From Sequoia sempervirens (Eukaryota > Streptophyta > Pinopsida > Cupressales > Cupressaceae): a DNA stretch of 64,000 bases. Positions within the stretch are counted from its first letter, which is position 1, and every line of letters begins with the position of its first letter. Location: NCBI GenBank assembly GCA_007258455.2, contig VDFB02047230.1, positions 159,410,635-159,474,634 on the forward strand, written 5' to 3'. Position numbers and translations under genes: made by a program. The notes under the pieces were generated by a model that saw only the letters and a list, made by a program, of their open reading frames with translations, ran no database searches and had not been told where the DNA came from. This document shows positions 1-12,655 of this stretch, piece after piece.

Positions 1-635
1 TCAATCAAGGAAAGAATCAAGGGCTCATGTTCTTTAAAAAAATAGACTTTTAACTTGCACAAGAAGTCTTGTAAGTTTGTTAGGAGGAAGAATATTCCCT
101 TTGTTCAAATGTGTGAGAAAGGGGAATATTGTTTGAAATATTCTCACGGGTGAGGGAAATTAGATATTTAGAAAATTAAAACAAAGTTTAATTGTGCAAA
201 AGGGAAAGGAATATTTCATTTGGAGGAATGTGCAAAAGAAGAATATTCCTTTGCAAGTGGGGGGATTAGATTAATTAGTAATTGATAATGTCAGTTAGGA
301 GAATTTCATGATATTCATTAAATAAAGTGATTTAATGAAAAAGGGGGAAAGTGATATGATATTTAATTAAATAACTTAGGGTTATTTAATTAAATAAGAG
401 GGCATAAGGATTTAAATTAAATAAATTGATGTATTTAATTTAATAAGACGAAATGTTAGCATGAAAGGGGATGAATTAACCTAATTAGATTAATTAGATC
501 AATAGATGAAAATGACATAATTAATTAAATAGCTAGGCTAATTTAATCAATTAAGTGAAAAGAGGATGGGTTTTAGGAAGAAGTGATGTTAGTATATCTG
601 ATTCGAGTGCATGATATCATTCAAGACATTTTAAA
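1..635. repeat. AT-rich repeat fragment, no gene
   Basis: No coding signal is visible. The stretch is rich in short palindromic TTAATTAA-type runs and repeated GGAATATT words. It ends abruptly near 640, where copia integrase similarity begins in mid-domain, so it is probably another repeat that truncates the copia element. I cannot name the family. Confidence 0.4.
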
Positions 636-1616
636 GTGTTTATAGTAAGAAGTCTTCAAGGTGATGGGTATTTCATGTTATTGATTGATGATTATTCTAG
701 AATGACATGGGTTTCTTTTCTCAAAGAAAGATTAGAAGCTCTAGATAAGTTTAAAGCAATCCAAGTTATGGTTGAGAATGTAATGGATATGAAAATTAAG
801 TGTTTAAGGTCTGAAAAAGGTGGAGAATTCACCTCTAATGAGTTTAACAATTTATATGAGAATCATGGGATAAAGCAGCATTTATCTACCCCTAAGACTC
901 CTCAACATAATGGAGTATTTGAAAGAAAGAATAGGACTATTCAGGAAGCTACAAGAACAATGATGAAAGAGCTAAACCTCTTGGAAGCCTACTGGAGAGA
1001 AGCAATTCATACTGATGTCTACGTTTTTAATAGAGTTTAAGCAAGAGAAAACAGTGCAAAGACTCCCTATGAGTTGTGGTATGGAAGGATTCCTAATGTC
1101 AATTACTTCAGAGTGTTTGGAAGCAAATGTTATATTAGAAGAGATGAAGAAAACTTAGGAAAGTTTGATATAAGATCTAATGAAGGTATCTTTCTTGGAT
1201 ATTCTACTAGAAGAAAAGCTTACCGATGCTACAACAAGAGGCTAAAGAGGATTGTTGAGAGTGAATGTGCCAAAGTGGATGAAGACTTACAAAAGAACTC
1301 AATGGTGATAAATGAATATGAATCAAACGAGTCCTCTTGCAAAGAAAATGACAAAGATGAAAGTAAGGAAAAATAAGTTTAGATTGAAGAGAAAGAAACT
1401 CCAAAAAGGATCCCTAAGACTCCTAAGTATATGCAGAAGAATTATTCTGAAGATCAGATCATTGGTGAAAAAAATAAAGGTGCTTTGACAAGGAGAAAAG
1501 TTGTTATGGCCGAAGAACAAGTAAATCTATGTTTACTCTCTAAATTTGAACCCAAAACAATGATTGAAGCATGTAAGGATGAATATTGGATTGAGGCTAT
1601 GGTTCAAAAGAACTAA
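636..1616 (+). pseudogene. Ty1-copia integrase region, decayed
   Basis: This is the retroviral-type integrase core of a copia polyprotein, which would insert element cDNA into chromosomes. The first catalytic Asp lies in an IDDYSR motif near the start and the catalytic Glu in an NGVFERKNRT motif. The second catalytic Asp of the usual SDxGGEF motif is replaced by Glu (SEKGGEF). One frame runs through in-frame stops at 1038-1040 and 1374-1376 to about 1616, so three apparent short ORFs are one broken gene. The N-terminal zinc-binding part, protease and gag are missing because the element is cut off near 640. The Ty1-copia assignment is firm; the copy cannot be functional. Confidence 0.9.
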
Positions 1617-3081
1617 TGCAGATTGAGAAGAATTAGACTTGGGAACTTGTCTCAAGATTTGATAACAAGAATGTGATTGGAACTAAGCGGGTATTTTGGA
1701 ACAAACTAAATGATAATGGAGGAGTAGCAAGAAACAAGGCAAGGCTTGTGTGTAAGGGCTACTCACAAATAGGAATAGATTTTGAGGAGACATTTGCTCT
1801 GGTGGTAAGAATGGAAGCTATCAAGATGTTTAGCCCATGAGGATTTCGAGGTTTATCAAATGGATGTGAAGTCTACATTCTTGAATGGTGATTTGGAAGG
1901 AGAAGTATATATTAAACACCCGAAAGGATTTTAGTTATCAGACAAATTAGATATGGTCTATAGATTGAAAAACGAATTATATGAATTGAATTAATTAATA
2001 TACCAGAGCTTGGTATGCAAGGTTGGTTAGGTACTTGGTACAACAAGGATTCAATAAAGGTACCACAAATAGTAATCTTTATTTCATAGTTGAAAAAGAT
2101 CAAATCTTGATTGTGGTTGTGTATGTTGATGATATAATTTTTGGAGGAAATGAAGTTATGTGCAAGAGATTTCCAAAAGAAATACAAAAAGAGTTTGAGA
2201 TGTCTATGTTTGGGGAGATGAATTTCTTCCTTGGGCTGCAAATTAATCAAACAAAGATAGGAATATTCATTTCACAATCAATCTATGCCAAGGAAATGTT
2301 GAAGAAATTTGGAATGGAATATTCTAAATCAGTATGTACTCCTATAGTTACTAGTTGCAAGCTAAGTAAGAATGACGAATCTCCTAAGTATGATCAGAGC
2401 AAATATAGATCAATGATTGGAGGATTGTTATATCTAACCAATACTAGACCAAATATCATGCATGTAGTTTGTCTTGTGGCTATATTTTAAGAAGATCCTA
2501 GAGAATCACATGTTGCAGCAGTGAAGAGGATATTCAGATACTTGAAGGGCACTCTAGATCATGGTTTGTGGTATCCAAAGGGTATTGATTTATCTTTGAG
2601 TGCTTATATAGATGTTGATTGGGTAGATTGTGTTGATGATAGGAAAAGTACAAGTGGAGGTGCATTCTTTCTTAGATGGAGATTGGTGTCTTGGCTAAGT
2701 AAGAAGTAGGATTCAATGTCTATCTATTGCTAAGGCAAAATATATTGCAACAACATTATGTTGTGCATAGGTGTTGTGGATGAGGAAAACTTTGAAGGAT
2801 ATCATAGTTGTATATGATGAACCAATTACTATCTTCTGTGACAATACAAGTGCTATTAGAATTTCAAAGAATTTGGTGATGCACTCAAGGATAAAAAATA
2901 TCTCAATATGATATCACTTTTTGAGAGAGAAGGTTACATAGAATGAAGTGAAGCTTGAGTATGTGCCTACAAAGGATCAGGTTACTAATATATTCATTGA
3001 GGCTTTTCCTAAGGACACTTTTGAGTATCTATAGGAGAAGTTAGGGGTTATCACCCCTCTTTTCTTTGAACTAGATGCATA
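1616..3081 (+). pseudogene. Ty1-copia reverse transcriptase and RNase H, decayed
   Basis: After a frameshift near 1611 the copia reverse transcriptase continues with the MQIEKN-xTWELV and GTKRVFWNK motifs, then MDVKSTFLNG with the first catalytic Asp near 1860. It resumes in another frame at about 2007 (AWYARL) through 2490, including the catalytic YVDD box near 2122-2133. RNase H follows: RIFRYLKGTL, the KSTSGG motif, a frameshift near 2710, then FCDNTSAI and the C-terminal EKLGVI. Stops occur at 1634, 2488-2490 and 2707-2709, several more lie in the RNase H part, and a few residues are missing near 1830. The order IN-RT-RNase H is diagnostic of copia. The polyprotein is dead but its whole C-terminal half is legible. 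Confidence 0.9.
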
Positions 3082-3590
3082 AGGATATGCATCAGTCCAG
3101 TGGATTTCAAGATTCATTCTCTATTTTGGACTGATGTTGAAGGCTACCTCTCAGGGGGAGTAGATAGTAATTGTGTTGGTTTTTGTAGTCAAGGAGAGTT
3201 AGTATTGGTGTAGGTTAGTGTTTTCCTTTATCAAATGTGTTAAAGGATATGTGTAGTTTGTTGTGTGCTCCTAAGGGGGAGTATGCAGAGTAGTTGTTGG
3301 TATTACCTTTGAGGGAGAAAGTATGTATGTTTGATGTCAAAGTGGGAAATAGATGCAAATTTGTTGTCATTTACCATTGATGTCAAAGGGGGAGAGAGGA
3401 ATCAATATGAAAAAGATCAATTGAGAAAGGGAGAGAGAGAGTAATGAGAAAATGAAAGGGAGATAAAGTATGATGTAAGGGGGAGAAAGAGAAAGAGTTG
3501 ATATGAAGTAGTGTGTTGGTGATCAAAGTTGTTTGTTGTTGTTGATGGTTTTCCACATCATGTGTTTCCATCAATAACAAAGGGGGATAT
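3082..3590 (+). other. Purine-rich spacer with repeated polypurine tracts
   Basis: This is the untranslated stretch between the end of copia pol and the 3' LTR. Polypurine runs of the AAGGGGGAG type recur near 3155, 3273, 3388, 3478 and 3580. The last one lies immediately before the LTR and is the likely plus-strand primer. The minus-strand ORF here (3383-3598) is an antisense shadow of the purine runs. Confidence 0.6.
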
Positions 3591-5158
3591 TGTTGCAAAT
3601 ATGAGTAGTTGGTGTTGTCATTGATGTCAATTGATAATGGTTGAGAAGTTATGATGATGCTTTGATTAGTTTCATTATGTTGTCATTAGTAAGTGCTACT
3701 AGTGTCAACCTATAGTGTTGCTCTGATAAGCTTCTATTTATGGATGTATAAATATGTTGAAGTTGATCTAATGATGTTGAGGAATTGTTGAAGATGATAA
3801 ATATATATCTCTGATGCTTGATTTCCAAGTGCTTTTGAGAAAATTTGAATAAAAGAGGAAACAGTGTGTTGTAGAGGTGTTTTGGCATACAGAGTGGTGT
3901 TTTGGTTTTTGCTCTGTATTTCTTTTGTGTTGAAGATCCACTTGTTTGGTTTGGATATGTTGATTAGAGGTGTTCATAGGTGTTATATCAAAAATTCCTT
4001 TGTCTAGATCATTGTGTAAAATAAGTTGTGTTCACTAATGTGTGAATTGTGTTTGCAGTGTTGCCTGGGAGAAATGGTTATGCTCGACATTTCTCTATAG
4101 TTTGGTTTTTGGTCTTGCAGTTCTGGAAGTGTGTTGACAAGGTTCATATCATCCTTTAGTTGAAGTTGTTCTTGATTTGGTGCTCCATAAGGTGGTTTTT
4201 TAAGTTTTAGTGTATGGAAGGTTGTCTGAGTGTACTAGGTGTGTACATTCTTCAAGTAAAAGTTGTTGCAAAGGAATTTGTTGAAATTCAAGGTGTCTAT
4301 GGAATATTCCAGATTGTTTTCAAGTGTTATGTGTGGTCTATGATTCATCTCTAGATTTTAGGAAGTGTGTACTTAAATGTTAATGGTTTTTACACAAGTT
4401 CGACCGACTTTGGGTGTTTACACTAGTTATGGATTTTCTTAGATGATTGTGGAAGCATGCGGTGGTGTATATGTATGATTTGGGTTTGAGTTAAGATGTG
4501 GTGTCGTCTGCCTTATTCCTTTCCATCACGGGAATGCTTAGTATTGACCTAATTTGAATTTGCACGGTTGAGGTGCATAATCGACCTTAGAGAATGTTTT
4601 CAAGGTTGAAGACAGTATAAATAAGTGTTGTGTTGATGGAGGATTGAGTAGGGGGTGTGATGTGAATTGCAAAGTTGTGAAGTGCAAATTTGTAAAGTGC
4701 AGTGCGAGCTTTAATGAGTTAGACCACTGGAAGTAGTGAGCAGAAGGTGTCTACCATATTTAGAGAGGCTACAAATGTGTTGGTGATGCTATGGTGGACT
4801 TTTTTGTTGCATTGAGATGGATTTATCACTGTAATATTCTTCTTTCTTCTTTTCTATAATTTGGCAGTGAGCCTCTAGTAGTGAACCTTTTTTGTGTTAA
4901 GTGTTGCAATGACTTTATGTTATGAACTAATCCTCACTAAGGTTTTTCCCTTCTCAGGTTTTCCACATAAATCTGGTGTCATACTGTGCATGGTGTTGAT
5001 GTGTTTGAGTTTTTGTTATTTTCTTTCATGCTAAATCATTCCAACAGATCAGGAGTTAATTAAGTTGATGTGGATCTAAATTTTTATGAGGGTTTTAATA
5101 TTTTAATGTACAACTGATTCATCCCCCACCCTCTCAGTTGTCTTGTGTGCATTCAACA
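3591..5158 (+). repeat. 3' LTR of the truncated copia element
   Basis: The LTR begins TGTTGCAAAT directly after a polypurine tract. It most likely ends at CATTCAACA, giving the inverted terminal pair TGTTG/CAACA. Near its 3' end it holds the phrases GGTTTTTCCC...GGTTTTCCACATAAATCTGGTGTC and a C-rich CTCTCAGTTGTC stretch, both usual in the 3' part of large plant copia LTRs. An alternative end is the CCAACA at 5046. No 5' LTR exists in the window, so no target-site duplication can be checked. Confidence 0.65.
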
Positions 5159-7387
5159 TTATGTTCATTTTAATCCCTCATTGCAATTGTTTAAAAAGAC
5201 ACATGAAAAGATAAAGCACTTAAAAAGAGAAAAGGTTTAAAAACTTGTCTTCTAACAAACATCGTGCAACACAAATATGTTAGAAGTTTAAAACTTTGTA
5301 CTTTGACTTGTAGAAAGGTTTGTTTGTATGTTTTGGTTATTCAATAACGAAAGGAAGTTGCATTCAATGGTAAAAAAAAGCTACAAATTCAAATTAAAAA
5401 AAATAGATGCATGGTTAGATTTCTTGCAAAATTGTGATAAATTTATTGAAAAAGCATAAAAAAATGATAAAGTATGTAGAAGTTACGCCGGTTTGAAGTT
5501 TGAAAAAGAAATGCTCACTTTAGATGAATTTACCTACTTTCTAGTTGGTGGTCTAAGAAAATGGTTTAATCCATGCATCTGGCTTGGAACCAAATTTCTA
5601 ACACCTAGAAGAAGTAAAAAAAAAAGAAGTGTAGAAAAAGTTATTAACTTTTTATTAAGGGTAGGTTTTGAGCAATGAATGAATAATTTTGAGCAATAGA
5701 ATGGTTGTTTTGACTAACAATTCATGGTTCTAAATTTAATACAAGTGATTTTCAATAAAATTTCATGGTTTTTATGAATAGAAAGTGTTTTAATCAAATA
5801 TAAGGTGGTTTTTTACTAAATCCAATTGTTTTAACGTGATTTTGATTGGTTTTTATGAAATAAAGTAGTTTGACTGTAAAAAAAACCTCATGGTTTTGGT
5901 AATAAATAGTGGATTTGACTTTCTATAGTGTGGTTTTAAAATAGAAAAGAATGATTATGGCCTTAGACAACACATTTTTAGCAATAACTAGTGTGGTTTT
6001 TACTTTAAATTAGTTGTTTTTACCTTAGCACAAGTGATTTTAACTTATTTTGATTGGTTTAAGCATGGTTTTAAATAGCAAATGCAATTTTTTGATAGAT
6101 TAAACATTTTTTTTCATAGAGAAACACGTCTTTCCAAAGAAAATGTGTTGTTTCATTAGTGATATATGTAGGTTTCATTAATGTATACATGGTTTTAGTG
6201 GAATATGTTGCGACTTTGATCAAGATTTAAGCAGTTTTAACAATAAAAATAATTTTACAAAAAAAACATAGTATTGAACATACAATCAACAATTTAAACT
6301 AAATTTGCATGATTTTATGAATAAAACCCATGATTTGAGTATGCAATGAATGAAAAAAACAATTTTACAAATAAAAAGAAAGACCTCCAACTTGCATAAA
6401 ATAGGGTGGGTATTTATCAAAAACTCACAGTTTTAGGCATAAACAAGATAATCTTAACTATAAAACCCACATTTTTTATTAGATAACCATGTTTTTTTTT
6501 ATCAAAAGTGTTTTAATTTGAACTCGTAACATCGAATTAAAACTAAAAATAGCATGATTTTACCTGTACATAGACCAATTTTAGTAGATAAGGCATAATT
6601 TTGATTTATAAGAACAATTTTCTTATATAGACTATAGATAGAAAACATTAAAAAGTATAGACAATACAAATATATTAATATGCAAAATCAATGAAAAACT
6701 TGATTTTCAAACTCTCAAAATCCTTGTGAACTTGCAAGATAAACACACTCACATATAACAATAGGTTGGTGTTCACATTGGATTCACCAAAATGTAAGCA
6801 TTAAAGTTGGAAAATAAGAAATAAAACCTTATTCTTAATTTAACAACCTCATTGAAAACCTCAAAAATAAGAAAGATGTTGCTTCACCTTAAGACGTGGA
6901 TGCAACATCATAACTTAGAATAACACTTTGATTTTTTATTAATGATATATTTTGACATAATGGATTTGCATAAGATGTGAGATATGAAATTAATGAAGGA
7001 AAAATTGAATCTATAGATTTTATGTGGAAAAACCAATTAAGAGATGAGGATAAGATTGAGGAATTAAGTTAACTAAATTGATTGTGGAGTCAACTCAATT
7101 GATAAATAGAAAATTACCATTTTGAACTCATGAGAGGATAATAATTAATTATTTTATTTAAATGATGGATAAATCTGTGCACACTAAAATTCCAATTGAA
7201 GAATGAAGACGAGGTTTCTAAAATGAAGAAGATTTAACTTGTGAGAGAAGATGAATATTCTAAAATGGAGGCTAAGTTGATTGATGATGGAAGAAAAAAT
7301 TGATCGATGATTCAAAAATAGAAATTATGATTTGAAAAATGGAAATTAGATCATTTAATTAAATGATGAAATATTATTTAACTAAAT
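5159..7387. other. AT-rich non-coding DNA
   Basis: No gene or named element is visible. Between about 5700 and 6620 the words ATGGTTTT, GTGGTTTT and GTGATTTT recur every few tens of bases in a T-rich background, like a heavily decayed short-period repeat. The 61-residue ORF at 5493-5678 matches nothing I recognise. Confidence 0.4.
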
Positions 7388-7951
7388 AGATAAATGGGTT
7401 AGGGGTTGACCCTGCAGTGCAACAGTTAAGTTGCAAGGGCAAAAATTGGGTTGTCTAAGGTTTGAATCCCACAATAGATGGTGGGAATGCTCGCTAGTGC
7501 AAGGAGTAAGTGGCATAGATTTCAGTGCAAAAAGAGGTTGATGGGCGCTATCGCTAGGTGGAGGATGAAGGTGGCAAAGTCGATGCACAGTAGATGGAGG
7601 AAGAATTGTGCAAGGGTGGAAGCAATTGACACACACACACAGGGGTGGTTGATTGATGGATATGGCATGTGCTACTATGAGGTCATGTAATGGAGGAAGC
7701 GGGTGATGAAGGACCTAGAGGAGAGGAAGGGTGGAGGAATAAGGAGAGGAGGAGGCAAGTTGGAGGAGTTGAAGGAGAGGATGAGGATTTGAGGAGTTGG
7801 AGGAAAGTAGGATAGAAGAGTTGGGATGAGGTCCCCGTTTGTGGCCTCACTGGTTCATAGCTCCAGTCAAAAGCGTTGGTTCAAAGCTCTAGTCAAAAGC
7901 GCTCAACTCCGACTGAGAATTACTAATAAAAAAAGAAAGATAAATGGATTA
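7388..7951 (+). mobile_element. tRNA-derived SINE-like retroposon with target-site duplication
   Basis: The segment 7402-7937 is bracketed by 14-bp direct repeats AGATAAATGGGTTA (7388-7401) and AGATAAATGGATTA (7938-7951), which differ at one base. The 5' head has a tRNA-like arrangement: a box A-like GTGCAACAGTTAAG near 7417 and a box B-like GGTTTGAATCC at 7459-7469. The body is G/A-rich and the 3' end is TACTAATA followed by an A-rich tail. Head, tail and duplication together fit insertion by LINE machinery in trans. A length near 540 bp is long for a plant SINE. The ORFs 7382-7636 and 7478-7690 are fortuitous. Confidence 0.65.
7459..7469 (+). promoter_or_regulatory. RNA polymerase III box B-like motif
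   Basis: GGTTTGAATCC differs from the box B consensus GGTTCGANNCC by one C-to-T change at a CpG, the usual decay product of a methylated site. It lies about 40 bases after the box A-like motif, a normal internal-promoter spacing. Confidence 0.55.
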
Positions 7952-10149
7952 AATGAAAAATAATAATTATTTAATAACTAATAATACATGATGTGATTAA
8001 TGATTATTAATGAAAAAAATATTAATCAATGATTAATTAATGGATGTAATTAATGATTTAGGGAATGATTAGGATCAATGATTATGAGGAATAGTTTAGG
8101 TTTCTACAACTAATTAATTTTGTTCTTATAATCACACATTGACATTCCATGGATAGATGCATCAAACTAAAACATTAAATTCAATATCTTATAAAAACGA
8201 TGATACAAGTTGAGGATAATTTTATTAAACTTGTATGACAAGGATCCTTCCAATTCTTGTTGATCACAACCTATCATATTTAGATACTTGTCATGAGGGA
8301 TGACTTCATTTCTTAAATATATTTATCTATCCTTTTTACTATTTTATATATTTTATTTTGCTTTATCAATTTCATATTTATGTTTTCATATTCCTAGTTA
8401 GCATGTGGATGATGAAAATACACCTTTATTGGTGCATCTCGACACAAGATAATTTAAAGCCGTGTTGATTTTTTCATGTCCCTTCTTCCTTATTTTTGCA
8501 TCATTTTTACTTTGATCTTTTACTTATACCATGAATGTTTTGATTCTCCTTGCTTATTTGTCTATTTACCTTTTGTATTCTTAAATTCTAGCCTCTTATT
8601 TATCCCATGTTTGTTGTGCATATCCTATTATCATTTCACATTTTCAATTATGCTTCATGCTTTCTCTCCTTGTGCATGAGGGGAAATTTTTCTATATTGT
8701 TTTTATGCTTAACTCATATAATTCCTTATATGTATTATTTTAGATTTTCACATTTGCTTATGTGTCTTTGATCACTTCTATACATGCTTTATTTAAATTT
8801 TATCAATACTCATGTTCCATGTTACATTTTGGATCTTCATCTATTCATTATTTATATGTTACTATGATATCATGTTTTCATGATCCATGGAATTTCTATA
8901 CTACACACTTATGATGCACCCTCTTTATCATCACTATTATCATCACTATTATTCTTTTTATGTTTATCTTTATCATAAACCATATTTACCTATCTTATTC
9001 ATATCATGCATATTCACTTATGAATTCATTTTTATCACTTTATACTTATTATCTTGTCATGCTTATGCTATTGCACCTTTTGATTTCTATCACACTTTTT
9101 TCTTGCTAGAACACACTTGAGACCCTTTTCATGAATTTATCTAACTCATTACATGATTTTTTACATCTTGCCATTTTTCCTATGTTGGGGGAAATCATAT
9201 TTACATACGCCTTTAAGGGCATATCCAAATTTTACATGCTTATCTCTTCATTTAATTACATATTCAATATACTTACACCAATCCTTATCTAGCCTTTAAG
9301 GGCCATCCTTATTTTATAATTTACCTATATAGGGGGTAATATACTATTCCTTGACAATCATCTCCAATTTACGATCTTACATGATGATGCATCTTTAAAT
9401 ATTGCATATGCTTACATGCTTGCACCTCATTTGATTATTTTATGCTTTTTATGATTATTATTTTCATGTATAATTTTCCCTCTCAAATCCTTGCATCCAT
9501 TAGATAAAACCAATTATATGGGAATATATCATCTCTCACTTTTCAAGGTTCAGATTTCAAACATCGGTTCAAGCTAGATAAAGTCTCATCATCATATTTA
9601 GACAAAGCTTGATCATATTACATGCTTGTATCAAAATATTTATCATATTACCATATATCATGTGGATCCTTATCAAATTACCACACCATGCATATTATTT
9701 TGTATCACTTTCCATACAATTATTTTTTTTGTCCATTCTCTTTGCTTTTCATTTTCATAGAAAGTTGGAGTAAGTTGTAGTTTATGGTTATTTTGATTAC
9801 GAGGTAAGAATTACTCATTAAATATTACTTTATCTTTGTGAATTTTTAAATGGAGAACTCAAAAAGTAGAATGCAAGAAGAATTATTGTATCCTTTTTTA
9901 TAGTCAATAACCTTTATGAGTGTATATGTATTCTCTTTTCATGTTGAATAAGGATATTTATATACTTTAAAATGCATGCTCATGTTAGATATTCAAAAAT
10001 ATTAAATCCATATGAAAATACAGTGGTGAAATTAGCATACCCACACCCTTTCCAATTTAGATTTGTGCCAACCTTAATGAAATGACTTAATGTGCAATAA
10101 CATATCTATAAACAACATACTTTTTGTGCTAGGCTTGGCTCTTAGCTTG
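7952..10149. other. AT-rich non-coding DNA, pyrimidine-rich on + strand
   Basis: Nothing is recognisable as a gene. From about 8460 to 9760 the + strand is strongly pyrimidine-biased (TTTAT, CATT and CATCACTATTAT words), with a near-duplicate phrase CCTTTAAGGGC near 9210 and 9292. This resembles untranslated internal DNA of an LTR element, but I found no LTR pair to support that. Confidence 0.35.
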
Positions 10150-10575
10150 TGTAAGATTTAGTGCAAAATATACTCTACCATACAATATTTGGCTAATTAT
10201 TATAGCTATCCAAGATCTAGGAACTTCATGAAAGAACAAGAGAGATCAACTATAATATAATAATGTTATTCTATCAAAGGATGCAAATGATATATTATGA
10301 TTGTATGATTGCTAATTTACACATGAGACCCTTTGGTTATATAGCTAAGGTGAGACATATGATTAGACAAGATCACAACAAGTGTCTTAATCCTATGTCA
10401 TGAGACAACTGATATGAAATGAATTAGGACTCGATCATAAATATTAAAACATAGGATAAGATCTTATGACAACTAACAACCTTCTACAAAGATTCCTTAG
10501 GACCTAAGTAAACTTAACATGCAAATAAGACCTACTAGATGAAATAGACAAGTAACATACCTATTTATACCAACA
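10150..10575 (-). repeat. 3' LTR of the minus-strand element
   Basis: On the minus strand the LTR starts TGTTGGTATAAATAGG after the polypurine run and ends CTTACA. It shares long stretches with 20564-20790, for example AGAGAGATCAACTAT and GATTTACACATGAGAC. The flank to the left is GCTTG. The matching flank on the right cannot be checked because the other LTR is incomplete. Confidence 0.7.
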
Positions 10576-10659
10576 CCCCCTCTTAAATGCAATTTGGAGA
10601 GTAGATTATTATGCAAATGATATAAAGATGGGTCCTAGCTATGAAATCATGCTAGGTAC

Positions 10660-11918
10660 TATATAGGAGCAAATTTAATCCCCTTATGCAAATTCCCCTT
10701 TTACCCTTCCTCACTTTAGAAAACCAATTTTGAAGGCTAAATTGCACATAAGCTCATTTCCTTCATTCCACTTGGCGCTCATTTTATGTGTCAACAGAGG
10801 AATAACTATCAAGGATGTCCGCGCAATGCGCAAATGTCCACACAACGCTTACGTCCCTGGAAGATTCTTGTATCTGAAGCTTGCAAAGGCATTACACTTC
10901 CCATTGGAGGTCAATTTGTAATGCCCTCTTCAACCAATCGACCCAAATATGGTCATTTTCTTCATTCTCTCCTTCAAATTCACTCCATGCATTTCATCTT
11001 CTTCTCAAGCCTACACAATCTCTTCAAGCATTCTCCAAGCATCCTAGCATTCACTTCTTGCACTTTCATCCTTCAAGCATCACTTTGCACTCCATAACAG
11101 CAACAACAACACTCCAACTCCATAGAGCAAGTGTGGAACAAACACCATTGCAAAAGAGGATTGAGTCCTCTCATTTTCTCCTCCACTAGCTAGTGAGCTT
11201 TTGGTGGAGGTGGTAAGCTTTCTACTCCTCTCCTCTATGATTTGGCTGGGTAGCACATTACTATTTTGTAGTGTTTTTGTGTTCTTTACTTCATTTCCTT
11301 CTTTATCATATATTTCTCCATTGTTGCAAACTTGGTTGACGATGGAGGTGGAAACACCAAAATGGGGGTTTGACTGAGGCAAGCCCCTATATAGCCACCC
11401 AACAATTTTCCTCTCTCTTGTGTGTAGGTGGAAGTATTATTGGAACTAGCTGGCGAGCGAGTACCTTTATGAGATCATTCTTGCCACCCTAACTCTTGTA
11501 TATTTACTTTATCATATTTGTTCATATCTTTCCTACTTCATAGCTTTGTTTTGGCCCTTTGGAAGTAATTAGCTAGGTTGTTAATCTATTTTATTGTGTT
11601 TAACCTTGTCTCTTTAGTCCTTTGTTCGTACAAACACCAACACACCTGAGAGATGCCAATGTGTTGCTTTGTCATCCTAAAACCGCACTTTCGTCCTTGG
11701 GCAGAGAGCTACTTGAGTCACAGTGTTGAACCCAAAAATCAACTCACCTAGCCCCATTATGTGTTTTAGGTCTGTAAAGTGATTGAAGGACCTTATAGTC
11801 CTCATCATTCTCATTCCTCATCTCTAAACACCCCTTTAAGCTGAGGTAAGTTAGGGTAGCCTCCACTCTTGGCTCTCCATAACTTGGGGTCTTGAACATG
11901 GTTGTTCCCCCTCTCACA
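10660..11918 (+). repeat. 5' LTR of nested LTR element
   Basis: It aligns along its length with 15986-17238, for example at TTTACCCTTCCTCACTTTAG, TTCTCCAAGCATCCTAGCAT and ACACCTGAGAGATGCCA. It ends CTCTCACA. The next bases, TTTTTGGTGAAACC, would start the primer site. ORFs within it are not conserved between the two LTR copies. Confidence 0.85.
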
Positions 11919-11922
11919 TTTT

Positions 11923-11940
11923 TGGTGAAACCGATGTGAA
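11923..11940 (+). promoter_or_regulatory. Putative tRNA primer-binding site
   Basis: TGGTGAAACCGATGTG begins with the TGG complementary to a tRNA 3' CCA and lies four bases after the 5' LTR. It is not the initiator-Met site common in plant elements, and I could not assign the tRNA from memory. Confidence 0.4.
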
Positions 11941-12189
11941 CCATTTTGGTTTCATTTTGCGATACTGTAAATTCCTTTCCTTGTATCATAGGAGCATTGT
12001 GAGGCTTTCACCTTACAAACCAACCTGTGACCCCTAATAGGCATAGTTGGAAGGTTCCAAAGGTGTTCTGTAACAAAACCTTAATTGGGTCATCATCTTA
12101 TCCTTTAACCTTTAGGGAATCTGTGAAAGTATCGTCTAGTGTGCTTAATGGCCTCTTTCCTACATCAACCTATCCCCTCTGCGTAGCTT

Positions 12190-12640
12190 GTGAGCAGTGG
12201 TACTGGTATAACCTTTACTTCACAAGATCTGTCGATGGGTTTTAATAGGGAACCATATCCTCTCTACATCCCTATGCGAATCAACAGAAACATCGTAGTA
12301 GGTGTTCTCGTTGATCTAATGTCTCAAGTAAACATCATAACTGAGGAGATCATGCTAATCAACTTTTTGCATAAAGATGGGTATGATGCACCTATGAGCA
12401 CCATCTGCACACATGGAAAACTTTCCATGCCCCCTTTGGGTAGTATTGTCTTGTCAGTTTTGGTTGGACCTAAGTTCATGAATCTGTTGTTTAACATTAT
12501 CCTTGCGTTTGAACTGTTTAGAGCGAAGTTGGGTATCCCTTGGTTAGTGGCATGAATGTCATACCCTCAATCATACATAAATGTTTAAAATTTATGGACA
12601 CGGGGGTTTCGTGCATGTGATTCATGACACCAGTTATAAA
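12190..12640 (+). pseudogene. Gypsy-type retropepsin, decayed
   Basis: The ORF at 12190-12555 has the layout of a plant Ty3-gypsy aspartic protease. It has a strand ending GVLVD, an NIITEEIM helix segment, a hydrophobic middle, and the C-terminal signature LGIPWLVA continuing after a one-base frameshift at 12555 as MNVIPSIIHKCLKFM. The active-site triad, normally D-S/T-G, reads D-L-M, so the enzyme would be inactive. An upstream fragment in another frame (12027-12245) probably belongs to the same polyprotein. No reverse transcriptase follows. Confidence 0.6.
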
Positions 12641-12655
12641 CCACTAGTTTCTCAT

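Noticed and set aside
5493..5678. 61-codon ORF as a small gene
   Set aside because: No homologous motif, AT-driven composition and no regulatory context.
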